Origin: JALYRV01 sp036675475
GTDB lineage: Bacteria > Acidobacteriota > Vicinamibacteria > Vicinamibacterales > SCN-69-37
NCBI GenBank assembly: GCA_036675475.1
Contig: JAKFEY010000027.1
Coordinates: forward strand, 1 to 64,000
Direction of reading: 5' to 3'
DNA: 64,000 nt
The position numbers and the translations under genes were made by a program. The notes beneath the pieces are model-generated. The model was not told where the DNA came from. It saw nothing but the letters and a program-made list of their open reading frames with translations, and did not search any database. Of the stretch, positions 41,385 to 49,163 are shown piece after piece (within the stretch, counting starts at the first letter, position 1; each line of letters starts with the position of its first letter).

Positions 41385-42205
41385 AGGAATTTCTCGATCA
41401 GGGCAAACAGCTGGTGCAGTCGATCGCCACGAAGGTGAGCCAGGCGATCAATCCGCCCCTCTCCGCCGATGCCAGGCCCCTCGATCTTCTTCACGCCATC
41501 GTCGAAGCCGTCGAGGCGCGCGCACAGCCGGTGGGCGGCGGCCGCCGCGAGCTGCCCGACGCACACGTCAAGGTGAAGGTGCTGGCCCGGGATGCGGCGG
41601 AAGAGCGGACGATGCAGGTGGTGCTCGCCGGCGCGCGCGACAAGGCGGCCGCGCGGCTGCGCGAGCTGCACTGCGATGTGCCGGCCGCCTTCCGCGTCGA
41701 CGTCAGCTACGTGCGGCGCCGGCCGGCGTCGTGGACGCCCGAGCAGCCGATGGCGATCGAGTTCGAAGCCGCGGCTGCGGGCAGCGCCGGTCCGGCGCCG
41801 GTGGACGCCCGGCCGGCGGGCGCGCAGCAGCCCGCGCTGGTCCTCACGATCGTCAGAGGCCGCGCGACCGCGGCATCCTACACGCTGCGCGAGCCGGCCG
41901 TGCGTGTCGGCCGATCTGAAGCGCCGATCGACGATCGCGGACACGCGCGCCACAACCACGTCGCCTTCACCGAGGAAGACGATGCGCACAGCCGCACCGT
42001 GGGGCGCGGCCACTGCGAGATCCGGTACGACGCGCAGGGCGCCACCTATCGCATCTTCGACGAGCGCAGCGCCAACGGCACGCGGATCATCCGCGACGGC
42101 CGCGTGATCGAGGTGCCGCCGCAGGATCCGTTCGGCGTCGCCATTCGCGACGGCGACGTGCTGGAGTTTGGAACGGCTGCGGCAAAGGTGGGGACGCAGG
42201 CCTGA
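41381..42205 (+). CDS. FHA-domain protein, last gene of the wall-growth operon
   Basis: 274 residues from an ATG overlapping the SEDS-PBP stop by 4 bp. The N-terminal half (about 15-135) resembles the FhaA-type N-terminal module (LLHAIVEAVEARAQP, HVKVKVLARDAAEE). The C-terminal FHA domain (about 160-270) has VRVGRSEAPI, the phosphothreonine-site region SRTVGRGHCEIRYD and DERSANGTRII. The TGA stop is part of a 24-bp tandem repeat, so the last residues GTQA are repeat-derived. With the FhaA-like protein at the other end of the operon it brackets the phosphatase, kinase and polymerase genes. Confidence 0.88.
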   Translation: MKEFLDQGKQLVQSIATKVSQAINPPLSADARPLDLLHAIVEAVEARAQPVGGGRRELPDAHVKVKVLARDAAEERTMQVVLAGARDKAAARLRELHCDVPAAFRVDVSYVRRRPASWTPEQPMAIEFEAAAAGSAGPAPVDARPAGAQQPALVLTIVRGRATAASYTLREPAVRVGRSEAPIDDRGHARHNHVAFTEEDDAHSRTVGRGHCEIRYDAQGATYRIFDERSANGTRIIRDGRVIEVPPQDPFGVAIRDGDVLEFGTAAAKVGTQA

Positions 42206-42300
42206 AGGCGGGCGTGAGCGCAGGCCTAAAGACGGACGTGACCGCAGGCCTGAAGGCCTGCGCTACCCGGGGCATGCGCTACCCGGGGCATGCGCTACCG
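42195..42300. repeat. Tandem array of palindromic GCAGGCCTGAAGGC units
   Basis: Three units begin at 42196, 42220 and 42244 with an exact 24-bp period (GCAGGCCTGAAGGCGGGCGTGA and variants; the third is the full palindrome GCAGGCCTGAAGGCCTGC). They are followed by two 16-bp units GCGCTACCCGGGGCAT. The array supplies stop codons to both flanking convergent genes (TGA at 42203, and TAG of the minus-strand phosphatase at 42295). It would form hairpins in both transcripts. Confidence 0.8.
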
Positions 42301-42828
42301 CGCGCCGTACTTCGCGCGGACGACGCGCCCCGCGCCGGCGCGGCTGGCCGTCACGATGAAGATGTCGTCGTAGCTGTCGTGCGCGATCTCGCCGACGTCG
42401 ACGCCGCTGAAGCCTTTCACCAGCGCGGGCACGGTGTTGCTGTGGCCGACAATGGCGACGGTGCCGCCGGCGTGGCGAGCCAGCACGTCGCTCACGAGCG
42501 CTGTCACGTAAGGATCGAGGGGGCCCTGCACGGGGCGCACGGTGGCCGGCACATGCAGCAGGGCCGCCGCCGGCGCACCGGTCAACACCGTGCGCTGGTA
42601 CTGCGTGGTGAACACGGCTTTCACGCCGGCATCCTTCAACGCGGCGGCAAGGGCGTTCGCGCGCGCGGCGCCCGCCTCGCTCAACACCGGATCGTTGCCC
42701 GCATTCGGCACGGCTTCGGCGTGACGGACGATGATCACCGTGGTAGCCGCGGCCGGCGCCTGGGCCCGGACTGGAAACGTCAGCGCCACGGCCAGTGACG
42801 CCCCAACCATCAGCCTTCGAGCGATCAT
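42295..42828 (-). CDS. Secreted histidine phosphatase (phosphoglycerate-mutase-like)
   Basis: 177 residues with an N-terminal signal peptide (MIARRLMVGASLAVALTFPVRAQA). The histidine-phosphatase fold shows the catalytic VRHAEAVPNAG and the second histidine in VGHSNTVPALV, plus LSEAGAARANALAAAL. Such short periplasmic members resemble SixA in size but their substrates are diverse. It overlaps the upstream unrecognised gene by 4 bp. Assignment to a specific substrate is not possible. Confidence 0.88.
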   Translation of the reverse strand: MIARRLMVGASLAVALTFPVRAQAPAAATTVIIVRHAEAVPNAGNDPVLSEAGAARANALAAALKDAGVKAVFTTQYQRTVLTGAPAAALLHVPATVRPVQGPLDPYVTALVSDVLARHAGGTVAIVGHSNTVPALVKGFSGVDVGEIAHDSYDDIFIVTASRAGAGRVVRAKYGAR

Positions 42829-43481
42829 CGTCGTGTCCTTGTCGGTGTCGTCAGCGGTTGCACGCGCGTCGCGGGATCCAGCCTCGGCGGACGCGCGCCG
42901 CGCCGGACGGCGCCCGCAATCGCGCCATATTCGAGCTCTTCGCCTGACGCGGCCGCCCGCAGCAGCAGGCCGCCGCGGCTCATGTCGCCGCGGCCCACGA
43001 AGGCGGGCGGAAACAACAGGCGCTCCCCGAAGATCGGGCCCAGCACGTCGACGTACTTGCCCGACGCGATGCTGCCAAGCAGCACGACGTCCATCTCCTC
43101 ACCGCCCTCCTCCAGAATCCCGCGCGCGGTTTTCTCGAGCGGCTGCCGGTAGGAAGCGTTCGACGCGCGGATGTCGACGCCGGCAAACGCCCGGATGGCA
43201 TCGGCGGTGATCGGCGTGGCCGCGTCGACGAGGCCGGCGCCGGTCGTGATCACGAAGACGCCCGACGGCAGCTCGCGCGGCGGATTGGCGAAGGCCCGCG
43301 CGTAGGCCAGCTTGCCGCGAAAATACAGGCCGCTCAGAAACTGAAAGATTTCGCCGATTGGCTCAGCGCGCCCTTCGCGCAGCCGCACCGCAAGATCGAA
43401 TTGCGCCCGCGGCGACAGCAGCTGGGCCGCGCGGCGCCCCGAACACGAGGCAGGGCTCAGGAGGAAGATCCTCGGCCGCAA
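42825..43481 (-). CDS. Conserved protein of unknown function
   Basis: I do not recognise a named family. 218 residues from TTG 43481 (reads RPRIFLLSPASCSGRRAAQL); the longer frame would overlap fabH in antisense-free but shadow sequence and is rejected. The sequence is well ordered with charged and hydrophobic alternation, including FQFLSGLYFRGKLAYARAF, VFVITTGAGLV, VVLLGSIASGKYVDVL and RLLFPPAFVGRGDMSRGGLL. The GSIASGKYVD stretch looks like a conserved core loop. It begins 9 bp after fabH and is coupled to the downstream phosphatase, so it belongs to the yebC-ruv-fabH unit. Confidence 0.75.
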   Translation of the reverse strand: MRPRIFLLSPASCSGRRAAQLLSPRAQFDLAVRLREGRAEPIGEIFQFLSGLYFRGKLAYARAFANPPRELPSGVFVITTGAGLVDAATPITADAIRAFAGVDIRASNASYRQPLEKTARGILEEGGEEMDVVLLGSIASGKYVDVLGPIFGERLLFPPAFVGRGDMSRGGLLLRAAASGEELEYGAIAGAVRRGARPPRLDPATRVQPLTTPTRTRR

Positions 43482-43489
43482 CCCGCGAT

Positions 43490-44527
43490 CTAGTCCAGCG
43501 CCCAATCCAGCAGCACCGATCCCACGGTAAAGCCGGCGCCCACCGATGCCAGCAGCACCTTGCTGCCCTTCTTGATCCGCTTCTGGCGCCGCGCGTCGGC
43601 CAGCGCCAGCGGAATCGTGCCGGCCGTGGTGTTGCCGTACATCTCGAGATTGATGATGACCTTCTCGTCGGGCAGTCCGAGGCGATCGGCCGCGGCCTGG
43701 ATGATGCGCCGGTTGGCCTGGTGCGACACGAACAGATCGACCTCCGATGGCTGCGTGCCGCTCTGCTCGAGCACGCGCAACGCGATCTCTTCCGTCTTCC
43801 GCACCGCGAACTTGAACACCGCCGCGCCGTCCTGCTTCACGAAGTGCATGCGCTGATCGACCGTCTCGTGCGACGCCGGACGCAGCGATCCGCCCGCGGG
43901 CATGCACAGCGACGGCCCGCCCGTGCCGTCGATTTCGTGCGCAAACGCCTGAATCGCCGGCTCATCGTCGGCCGCCGGCGTCAGCACCACCGCGCCCGCG
44001 CCGTCGCCAAACAGCACGCACGTCGTGCGGTCGGTGTAGTCGATGATGCTCGACATGACGTCGGCGCCCACCGCGATTGCGCAATCGGTCGATCCGCCGG
44101 CCACCATCTGGTACGCCGTCGTCAGCGCATACGTGAAGCCCGAACACGCCGCGCCCAGATCAAATCCCCAGGCGTTGACCGCACCGAGCTTGGCCTGCAG
44201 CAGGCAGGCCGTGCTCGGGAAGATCATGTCGGGCGTCGTCGTCCCGACGACGATGAAGCCGACCTGCCCGGGTGAGACGCCCGCCTCGGCCATCGCCTGC
44301 ACGGCGGCTTCCTTCGCCAGGTCCGACGTGCCGACACCCGGATCGACCACGTGACGCTCGCGGATGCCGGTGCGCTGCAGGATCCACTCGTTGCTCGTCT
44401 CGACCATCTTCTCGAGATCGGCGTTCGTGAGCAGCCGGGGCGGCACGTACGTCCCGAGGCCCGCAATCTTCACTCTCCGCATCTGCTTCGGTTGTCCGTT
44501 GGAAACCGAAGATTGAGCCGTCACCAT
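43490..44527 (-). CDS. fabH: 3-oxoacyl-ACP synthase III
   Basis: FabH starts fatty-acid synthesis by condensing an acyl-CoA with malonyl-ACP. 345 residues; the catalytic triad is visible as Cys in GAACSGFTYAL, His in SHQANRRII and Asn in YGNTTAGTIP. The C-terminus ends GSVLLDWALD. From ATG 44527 (GAAGGG about 8 bases upstream) the protein has 15 residues before the conserved RRVKIAGLGTYVP; an internal ATG there is an alternative. It overlaps ruvB by 7 bp, an unusual pairing of fatty-acid and recombination genes. Confidence 0.96.
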   Translation of the reverse strand: MVTAQSSVSNGQPKQMRRVKIAGLGTYVPPRLLTNADLEKMVETSNEWILQRTGIRERHVVDPGVGTSDLAKEAAVQAMAEAGVSPGQVGFIVVGTTTPDMIFPSTACLLQAKLGAVNAWGFDLGAACSGFTYALTTAYQMVAGGSTDCAIAVGADVMSSIIDYTDRTTCVLFGDGAGAVVLTPAADDEPAIQAFAHEIDGTGGPSLCMPAGGSLRPASHETVDQRMHFVKQDGAAVFKFAVRKTEEIALRVLEQSGTQPSEVDLFVSHQANRRIIQAAADRLGLPDEKVIINLEMYGNTTAGTIPLALADARRQKRIKKGSKVLLASVGAGFTVGSVLLDWALD

Positions 44528-45537
44528 AAGCGTTCCCTTCCAGGCGATTTGAGTCCGAAATATTCGTACGCGCGCGGCGTGGCCACGCGGCCGCGCGGAG
44601 TGCGGTCGAGGAAGCCCACCTGAATCAGGTAGGGCTCGTAGATGTCCTCGATGGCGTCGCGCTCCTCGCTGATCGACGCCGCAATCGTGTTGACGCCGAC
44701 CGGGCCGCCGCCGAACTTGTCGATGATCGTCCGCAGCAGCCGGCGATCGACCTCGTCGAAGCCGTGCTCGTCGACTTCCAGCAGCTTCAGGGCGCGCATC
44801 GCGACGTCGAGCGTGATCGCGCCGCCCGCCCGCACCTGCGCGTAATCGCGCACGCGGCGCAGCAGCCGGTTGGCGATGCGCGGCGTGCCGCGCGATCGGC
44901 GCGCAATCTCCCCCGCCGCATCGTCGTCAATCTGCACGCCGAGGATGCGTGCCGACCGGCGCACAATCTCCTCGAGGTCGCGCGCGTCATAGAAATCGAG
45001 CCGGTGCGTGATGCCGAAGCGCGAGCGCAGCGGCGCCGTCAGGAGCCCCGCCCGCGTTGTCGCGCCGATCAGCGTGAATTTCTGCAGCGGCACCTTCACC
45101 GACCGCGCGCCGGGACCCTGGCCGATGACGATGTCGAGCTCGTAGTCCTCCATGGCGGGATAGAGGATCTCTTCGATCGACGGCGGCATGCGATGCACCT
45201 CATCGATGAAGAGCACTTCGTGCTCCTGCAGGTTCGTGAGCATGGCGGCCAGATCGCCGGGCTTCTCGAGCACCGGGCCGGACGTGGAGCGCACGGGCAC
45301 GCCGAGCTCGTTGCCGATCACCTGCGCCAGCGTGGTCTTGCCGAGTCCGGGAGGGCCGTAGAGCAGCACGTGATCGAGCGCCTCTCCGCGATGGCGCGCG
45401 GCGGCAATCGACACCTGCAGATTCTCGCGAATCCGATCCTGGCCGATGTACTCGTCGATGCGGCGCGGACGCAGCGTGGCGTCGAACTGCGCGTCGTCCG
45501 GCTCCGGCGCGCCGCTGATGAGCCGCTCGTCGGTCAT
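44521..45537 (-). CDS. ruvB: Holliday junction branch migration ATPase RuvB
   Basis: RuvB is the hexameric motor that drives branch migration at Holliday junctions with RuvA. 338 residues with LRPRRIDEYIGQDRI, Walker A GPPGLGKTTLA, Walker B FIDEVHRM, sensor GATTRAGLLTAPLRSRFG and the C-terminal winged helix ending TPRGRVATPRAYEYFGL. It overlaps ruvA by 4 bp. All motifs intact. Confidence 0.98.
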   Translation of the reverse strand: MTDERLISGAPEPDDAQFDATLRPRRIDEYIGQDRIRENLQVSIAAARHRGEALDHVLLYGPPGLGKTTLAQVIGNELGVPVRSTSGPVLEKPGDLAAMLTNLQEHEVLFIDEVHRMPPSIEEILYPAMEDYELDIVIGQGPGARSVKVPLQKFTLIGATTRAGLLTAPLRSRFGITHRLDFYDARDLEEIVRRSARILGVQIDDDAAGEIARRSRGTPRIANRLLRRVRDYAQVRAGGAITLDVAMRALKLLEVDEHGFDEVDRRLLRTIIDKFGGGPVGVNTIAASISEERDAIEDIYEPYLIQVGFLDRTPRGRVATPRAYEYFGLKSPGRERLW

Positions 45538-46139
45538 TGCCGCGTCAGCTCCCTGAGCGCGGCGCGCAGCGCCGATTCGAGCGTGTGCGTGGCGGCCGCG
45601 TCGCGCAGGACCGCATCAGCCGCCTTCTCCGCCGACGGGCGCGGGTAGCCCAGATTGGCGAGGGCCGACAACAGATCGGCGCGCACCTGATCGTTGGGCG
45701 AGAGCGGCGCGGGCTCGGCGGCGCCGAACCCGTCCGGCAGCCGGTCCTTGAGCTCGAGGCCGATGCGCTCCGCCGTCTTCTTGCCGATGCCCGGAATGCC
45801 GGTCAGCCGCGCGATGTTCTGCGTGCGCACGGCGCGCACGAGCTCGGCCGGCTCGATGCCCGACAGCACGGCCAGGGCGAGCTTCGGCCCGATGCCGCTG
45901 ATGCCAATCAGCCGCGTGAAGAGATCGAGCTCGAACCGCGACGCAAAGCCGAACAGCTGCAGCGCGTCCTCGCGCACGTGCGTGTGTACGTGCAGGCTCA
46001 CGGGCGTCGCGCTGCCCGGCTCCGCGGCATCGAAATACGTGGACAGCGGCACGAGCACCTCATAGCCCACGCCGCCCACGTCGATGATGAGACGCTGCGG
46101 CTGCTTCTCGAGAACAGTGCCGCGCAGAAACGCAATCAT
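45534..46139 (-). CDS. ruvA: Holliday junction DNA helicase subunit RuvA
   Basis: RuvA tetramers bind Holliday junctions and load RuvB. 201 residues: N-terminal OB domain starting MIAFLRGTVLEKQPQRLIIDVGGVGYEV, two helix-hairpin-helix motifs (LIGISGIGPKLALAVLSG and LTGIPGIGKKTAERIGLEL) and the small C-terminal domain III after a flexible linker. Overlaps both ruvC and ruvB by 4 bp. Confidence 0.98.
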   Translation of the reverse strand: MIAFLRGTVLEKQPQRLIIDVGGVGYEVLVPLSTYFDAAEPGSATPVSLHVHTHVREDALQLFGFASRFELDLFTRLIGISGIGPKLALAVLSGIEPAELVRAVRTQNIARLTGIPGIGKKTAERIGLELKDRLPDGFGAAEPAPLSPNDQVRADLLSALANLGYPRPSAEKAADAVLRDAAATHTLESALRAALRELTRQ

Positions 46140-46675
46140 GCCGGCCGGAACTGCCTCCAGGAGCGCGGGGCGCGAGGCAGTTCGCTGGTGAGTTTCGCGA
46201 CCGTGGACGCCGCGTGATGCGAATGGCAGATGGCGACCGCGAGCGCGTCGGCGGCGTCGTGCGGCGACGGCGCCTCCGCAAGGCCGAGCAGCATCTGCAC
46301 CATCATCTGCATCTGGTGCTTCTCGGCGCGGCCGTAGCCGACCACCGCCTGCTTGATCTCGGCGGGCGAATACTCGGCAATCGGCACGCCGGCGCCGGTC
46401 GCGGCCAGCAGCGCCACGCCGCGCGCGTGCCCCAGCTTCAACGCGCTGCGCACGTTGCGCGCATGGAAGACATCTTCAATGGCGATGCAGTCGGGACGAT
46501 GCTCGGCGAGGAGCGCGGCGAGGCGGTGATGAATGACCTGCAGCTTGTCGGGAAAGCTGGAGCCGGCAGGCGCGGAAATCGATCCGAACGTCACCAGCCG
46601 GTGGCGGCTGCCGTCGGTCTGCACGCAGCCGTAGCCGGTGCGCGCTGACCCGGGATCGATCCCGAAAATTCTCAC
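46136..46675 (-). CDS. ruvC: Holliday junction resolvase RuvC
   Basis: RuvC cuts Holliday junctions symmetrically. From GTG 46675 it is 179 residues (VRIFGIDPGSARTGYG), the start overlapping the yebC stop as GTGA. Catalytic acidic residues are in GIDPG (Asp), AIEDVF (Glu) and HDAADALAVA (Asp-Asp pair). A longer upstream frame was discarded because it reads antisense-like through yebC. The yebC-ruvC-ruvA-ruvB order is widely conserved. Confidence 0.97.
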   Translation of the reverse strand: MRIFGIDPGSARTGYGCVQTDGSRHRLVTFGSISAPAGSSFPDKLQVIHHRLAALLAEHRPDCIAIEDVFHARNVRSALKLGHARGVALLAATGAGVPIAEYSPAEIKQAVVGYGRAEKHQMQMMVQMLLGLAEAPSPHDAADALAVAICHSHHAASTVAKLTSELPRAPRSWRQFRPA

Positions 46676-47421
46676 GCGAGCGAGGCCTCGATCTCCTTCT
46701 CCTCGATGTCGAAGTTCGCCCACACACTCTTGGTGTCGTCGTTGTCCTCGAGCGCCTCCATCAGCTTCAGCATCTGCTGGGCGGCCTTGCCTTCGAGCTT
46801 GATGTAGTTCTGCGGCACCATCGCGAGCTGCGCCGAGTCGGGCTCGATGCCGCTGGCCTTGATGGCGTCGACCACTTTCTGGAAGCCGTCGGGCGGCGTG
46901 ATGATCTCCCACGCGTCGCCATCGTCGGACATGTCGTCGGCGCCCGCTTCGAGCGCGAGCGCCATCAGCGCTTCCTCGCCGGCCTTCGCCTTGTCGATGA
47001 CGATCTGGCCCTTCTTGTCGAACATCCAGCCAACGCTGTTGGCTTCACCGAGGTTGCCGCCGTACTTGCCGAACGTGTGGCGGATTTCGCCGACCGTGCG
47101 GTTGCGGTTGTCGGTCAGCGTGTCCACGAGCACAGCGACGCCGCCGGGGCCGTAGCCCTCGTACGTGACCTCGTCGTACTGGACGCCCTCTTCTTCGCCC
47201 GTGCCGCGGCGAATCGCGCGCTTGATGTTGTCGGACGGCATGTTCACCGACTTGGCGTCGGCGATGATCGTCCGCAGGCGCGGGTTCTTGTCGGGGTCGC
47301 CCCCGCCGTGCCGCGCCGCCACCGTGAGTTCCTTGATGATGCGCGTGAAGACCTTGCCGCGCTTGGCGTCGGCCGCGCCCTTCTTATGCTTGATCGTGTG
47401 CCACTTGGAATGCCCGGACAT
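46672..47421 (-). CDS. yebC: YebC/PmpR-family protein
   Basis: A 249-residue TACO1/YebC protein beginning MSGHSKWHTIKHKKGAADAKRGK, with PSDNIKRAIRRGTGE, YEGYGPGGVAVLVD and the late ALEDNDDTKSVWANFDI. Members are described as DNA-binding regulators (PmpR) and as translation factors relieving ribosome stalling at proline stretches. It leads the ruvC-ruvA-ruvB-fabH group and is 22 bp after a methyltransferase gene. Confidence 0.97.
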   Translation of the reverse strand: MSGHSKWHTIKHKKGAADAKRGKVFTRIIKELTVAARHGGGDPDKNPRLRTIIADAKSVNMPSDNIKRAIRRGTGEEEGVQYDEVTYEGYGPGGVAVLVDTLTDNRNRTVGEIRHTFGKYGGNLGEANSVGWMFDKKGQIVIDKAKAGEEALMALALEAGADDMSDDGDAWEIITPPDGFQKVVDAIKASGIEPDSAQLAMVPQNYIKLEGKAAQQMLKLMEALEDNDDTKSVWANFDIEEKEIEASLA

Positions 47422-47443
47422 GGGGCGAATTTTATCACCTCCA

Positions 47444-48253
47444 TTAGATCTTCCGGGCGATCAGAATCCAGACGTCAGCCCGGAGATCCCAGGGGCGGCC
47501 GTCGTAGTCGCCGAGGGCCGCGTCCATGCGGAAACCGGCCCGCTCGATGCGGGCGGCCATCTCGGGCACGGGCAGGGTGCGGAAGGTGAGCGAAAACCGG
47601 CGGACCTCGCGGGTGCGGCCCCGCCGCTCGGTGAACTCCTGGTCGAAAATCGTGAGCCGCTTGCGGCGATTCTGCCGGACGGACTCCACCAGCGTGACCA
47701 CGGCGCCGTTGGGCCGCCGGCCCTTCAAGCTCTGGTGGTTCGAGTACTCGGACCAGGCCGGCAGATCGGGCACGAGATCGACGGCGAGCTTGCCGCCCTT
47801 CTTCAGCACGCGCGCGGCCTCGGCCAGCGCGGCGTCGAGGTCATCGTCGGAGGTCAGCGACTGAATGATGCCGTATGGCGCCATGACGGCGCCGAACGCG
47901 GACGAGCGGTACGGCAGAGCGCGGATGTCGCCGCGCGCGGCGCGCACCGGGACGCGCGCGCGCCGGAACCGCGCGCGGGCGCGGTCGAGCATGGCCTCGG
48001 ATAAATCAATGCCGGCGACGAGGTGGCCGCCGCGGGCGCCGGGCGCGCCGGCCGCGCGCGCGGCCTCGACGTCGCGCGTCAGCGGCAGCAGCACGCGTCC
48101 GGTGCCGGTGCCGAGCTCGAGCGATCGCCCGGGGATGCCTGCGGCAAAGCGGCGCCAGAACGCGATGTCGCGCCGCCCGACGGTGCGTTGATTTTCCCAG
48201 TCGTAGAACGCGGCGTACTCGTCCCAGCCCTTGCTTCCGGTGGATGGCTTCAC
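47444..48253 (-). CDS. Class I SAM-dependent methyltransferase
   Basis: 269 residues, N-terminal WDEYAAFYDWENQRTVGRR. The Rossmann SAM-binding motif is SLELGTGTGRVLLPL (about 43-56), followed by GIDLSEAMLDRAR and the post-motif RGDIRALPY. Substrate unknown. It lies 16 bp after the HprK-like gene of the lasso cluster and 22 bp before yebC, so it could be either a tailoring enzyme of that cluster or an ancestral neighbour of yebC. I favour the second slightly because similar methyltransferases are common housekeeping neighbours. Confidence 0.88.
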   Translation of the reverse strand: MKPSTGSKGWDEYAAFYDWENQRTVGRRDIAFWRRFAAGIPGRSLELGTGTGRVLLPLTRDVEAARAAGAPGARGGHLVAGIDLSEAMLDRARARFRRARVPVRAARGDIRALPYRSSAFGAVMAPYGIIQSLTSDDDLDAALAEAARVLKKGGKLAVDLVPDLPAWSEYSNHQSLKGRRPNGAVVTLVESVRQNRRKRLTIFDQEFTERRGRTREVRRFSLTFRTLPVPEMAARIERAGFRMDAALGDYDGRPWDLRADVWILIARKI

Positions 48254-48269
48254 GTGTGGTCCCTAGAGT

Positions 48270-49163
48270 TTAAATGCAATCGCGCAGCACGGCGTCGACC
48301 GCGGCGTCGAGAAACGCCAGCCCGTCGGGATAACAGACGCGGCGCGACGGCACGGCGGCGGCCGCGCGGTTGGCGGCGTCGAACAGCCGCGCCGACTCGG
48401 CGCGATCACCCACGTCCAGCCGAAACACGTGCGACAGCATCTCGATGCGCATGACGGCCGGCGACAGCGGCTGCACGCTGACGGCATCGCCGGTCTCGAG
48501 CAGATACAGGCGCGCGAGAGGCACGCGTCCGGACGCCAGCGCCACCGGCGCGCGCAGTTTGCCCGTCCCGATCGCCGTCAGCGGCGCGCCCGCGGGCGCC
48601 GCCTCGCGCATGTCGTGCCACAGGCGCACGCCGTCGGCGGTCGGCCACACGGCGGGCGCGGCCTCATGCAGGTCGACGGCGAGCGCATCGTCGGCCACGA
48701 GCGCGAAGCCGCGGCGGCAGCAGGCGGCGGCCAGCGTGCTCTTGCCGGCGCCCGATTCTCCGATGAACGCCACCGCGCCGGCAGGCGTGTCGACGGCGCA
48801 CGCGTGCAGGACGAAGCGGCCGGTGCGGCTCAGCGCCAGCGGCAGCACCTGGTGCAGCAGCAGATGATCGAGCGTGGACGCGTCGAGGGCGGGCGCGGCC
48901 TGGAACGTGACGGCGCGTCCATCGCGGGCCACGAGAGACGCGAGATCGGGCAGCGTCACGCGAAAGCCGGTGGCGGCGCGGCTGATGGACATCCAGACCG
49001 TGTCCGCGTCACCCGTCCATTGCTGAATCGGTTCGTCTGACGCGGCCGGCACGTCGCCGCGGCGGATCACGATGTCGGGCGGGCCGGCGGCCGCGGGCAG
49101 GTGCGCGAAATCGATGTCGCCGCCAACCGTGAGATCGGCGAACCGGCGCGCGCCGCGCATCAC
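48270..49163 (-). CDS. HprK-like kinase of the lasso-peptide cluster
   Basis: 297 residues from GTG 49163, overlapping the methyltransferase stop by 4 bp. The C-terminal half has Walker A GESGAGKST (about 135-143) and an Asp-Asp pair (VADDALAVD) like HPr kinase/phosphorylase; the N-terminal half is a divergent alpha/beta region with LHACAVD just before the P-loop. HprK-like proteins are known lasso tailoring enzymes: in paeninodin-type clusters they phosphorylate the C-terminal Ser. The core peptide here ends Cys-Leu, so the target may be another residue or the enzyme may act elsewhere. Cluster membership is by gene overlap. Confidence 0.82.
   Translation of the reverse strand: MMRGARRFADLTVGGDIDFAHLPAAAGPPDIVIRRGDVPAASDEPIQQWTGDADTVWMSISRAATGFRVTLPDLASLVARDGRAVTFQAAPALDASTLDHLLLHQVLPLALSRTGRFVLHACAVDTPAGAVAFIGESGAGKSTLAAACCRRGFALVADDALAVDLHEAAPAVWPTADGVRLWHDMREAAPAGAPLTAIGTGKLRAPVALASGRVPLARLYLLETGDAVSVQPLSPAVMRIEMLSHVFRLDVGDRAESARLFDAANRAAAAVPSRRVCYPDGLAFLDAAVDAVLRDCI

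Noticed and set aside
42195..42300. CRISPR-like or attachment-site repeat
   Set aside because: The 24-bp units have no unique spacers and there is no integrase or tRNA next to them.
43482..43907. Longer form of the unrecognised gene starting inside fabH
   Set aside because: The extension lies in another frame of fabH and is Arg/Gly-rich without order; TTG 43481 is the likely start.
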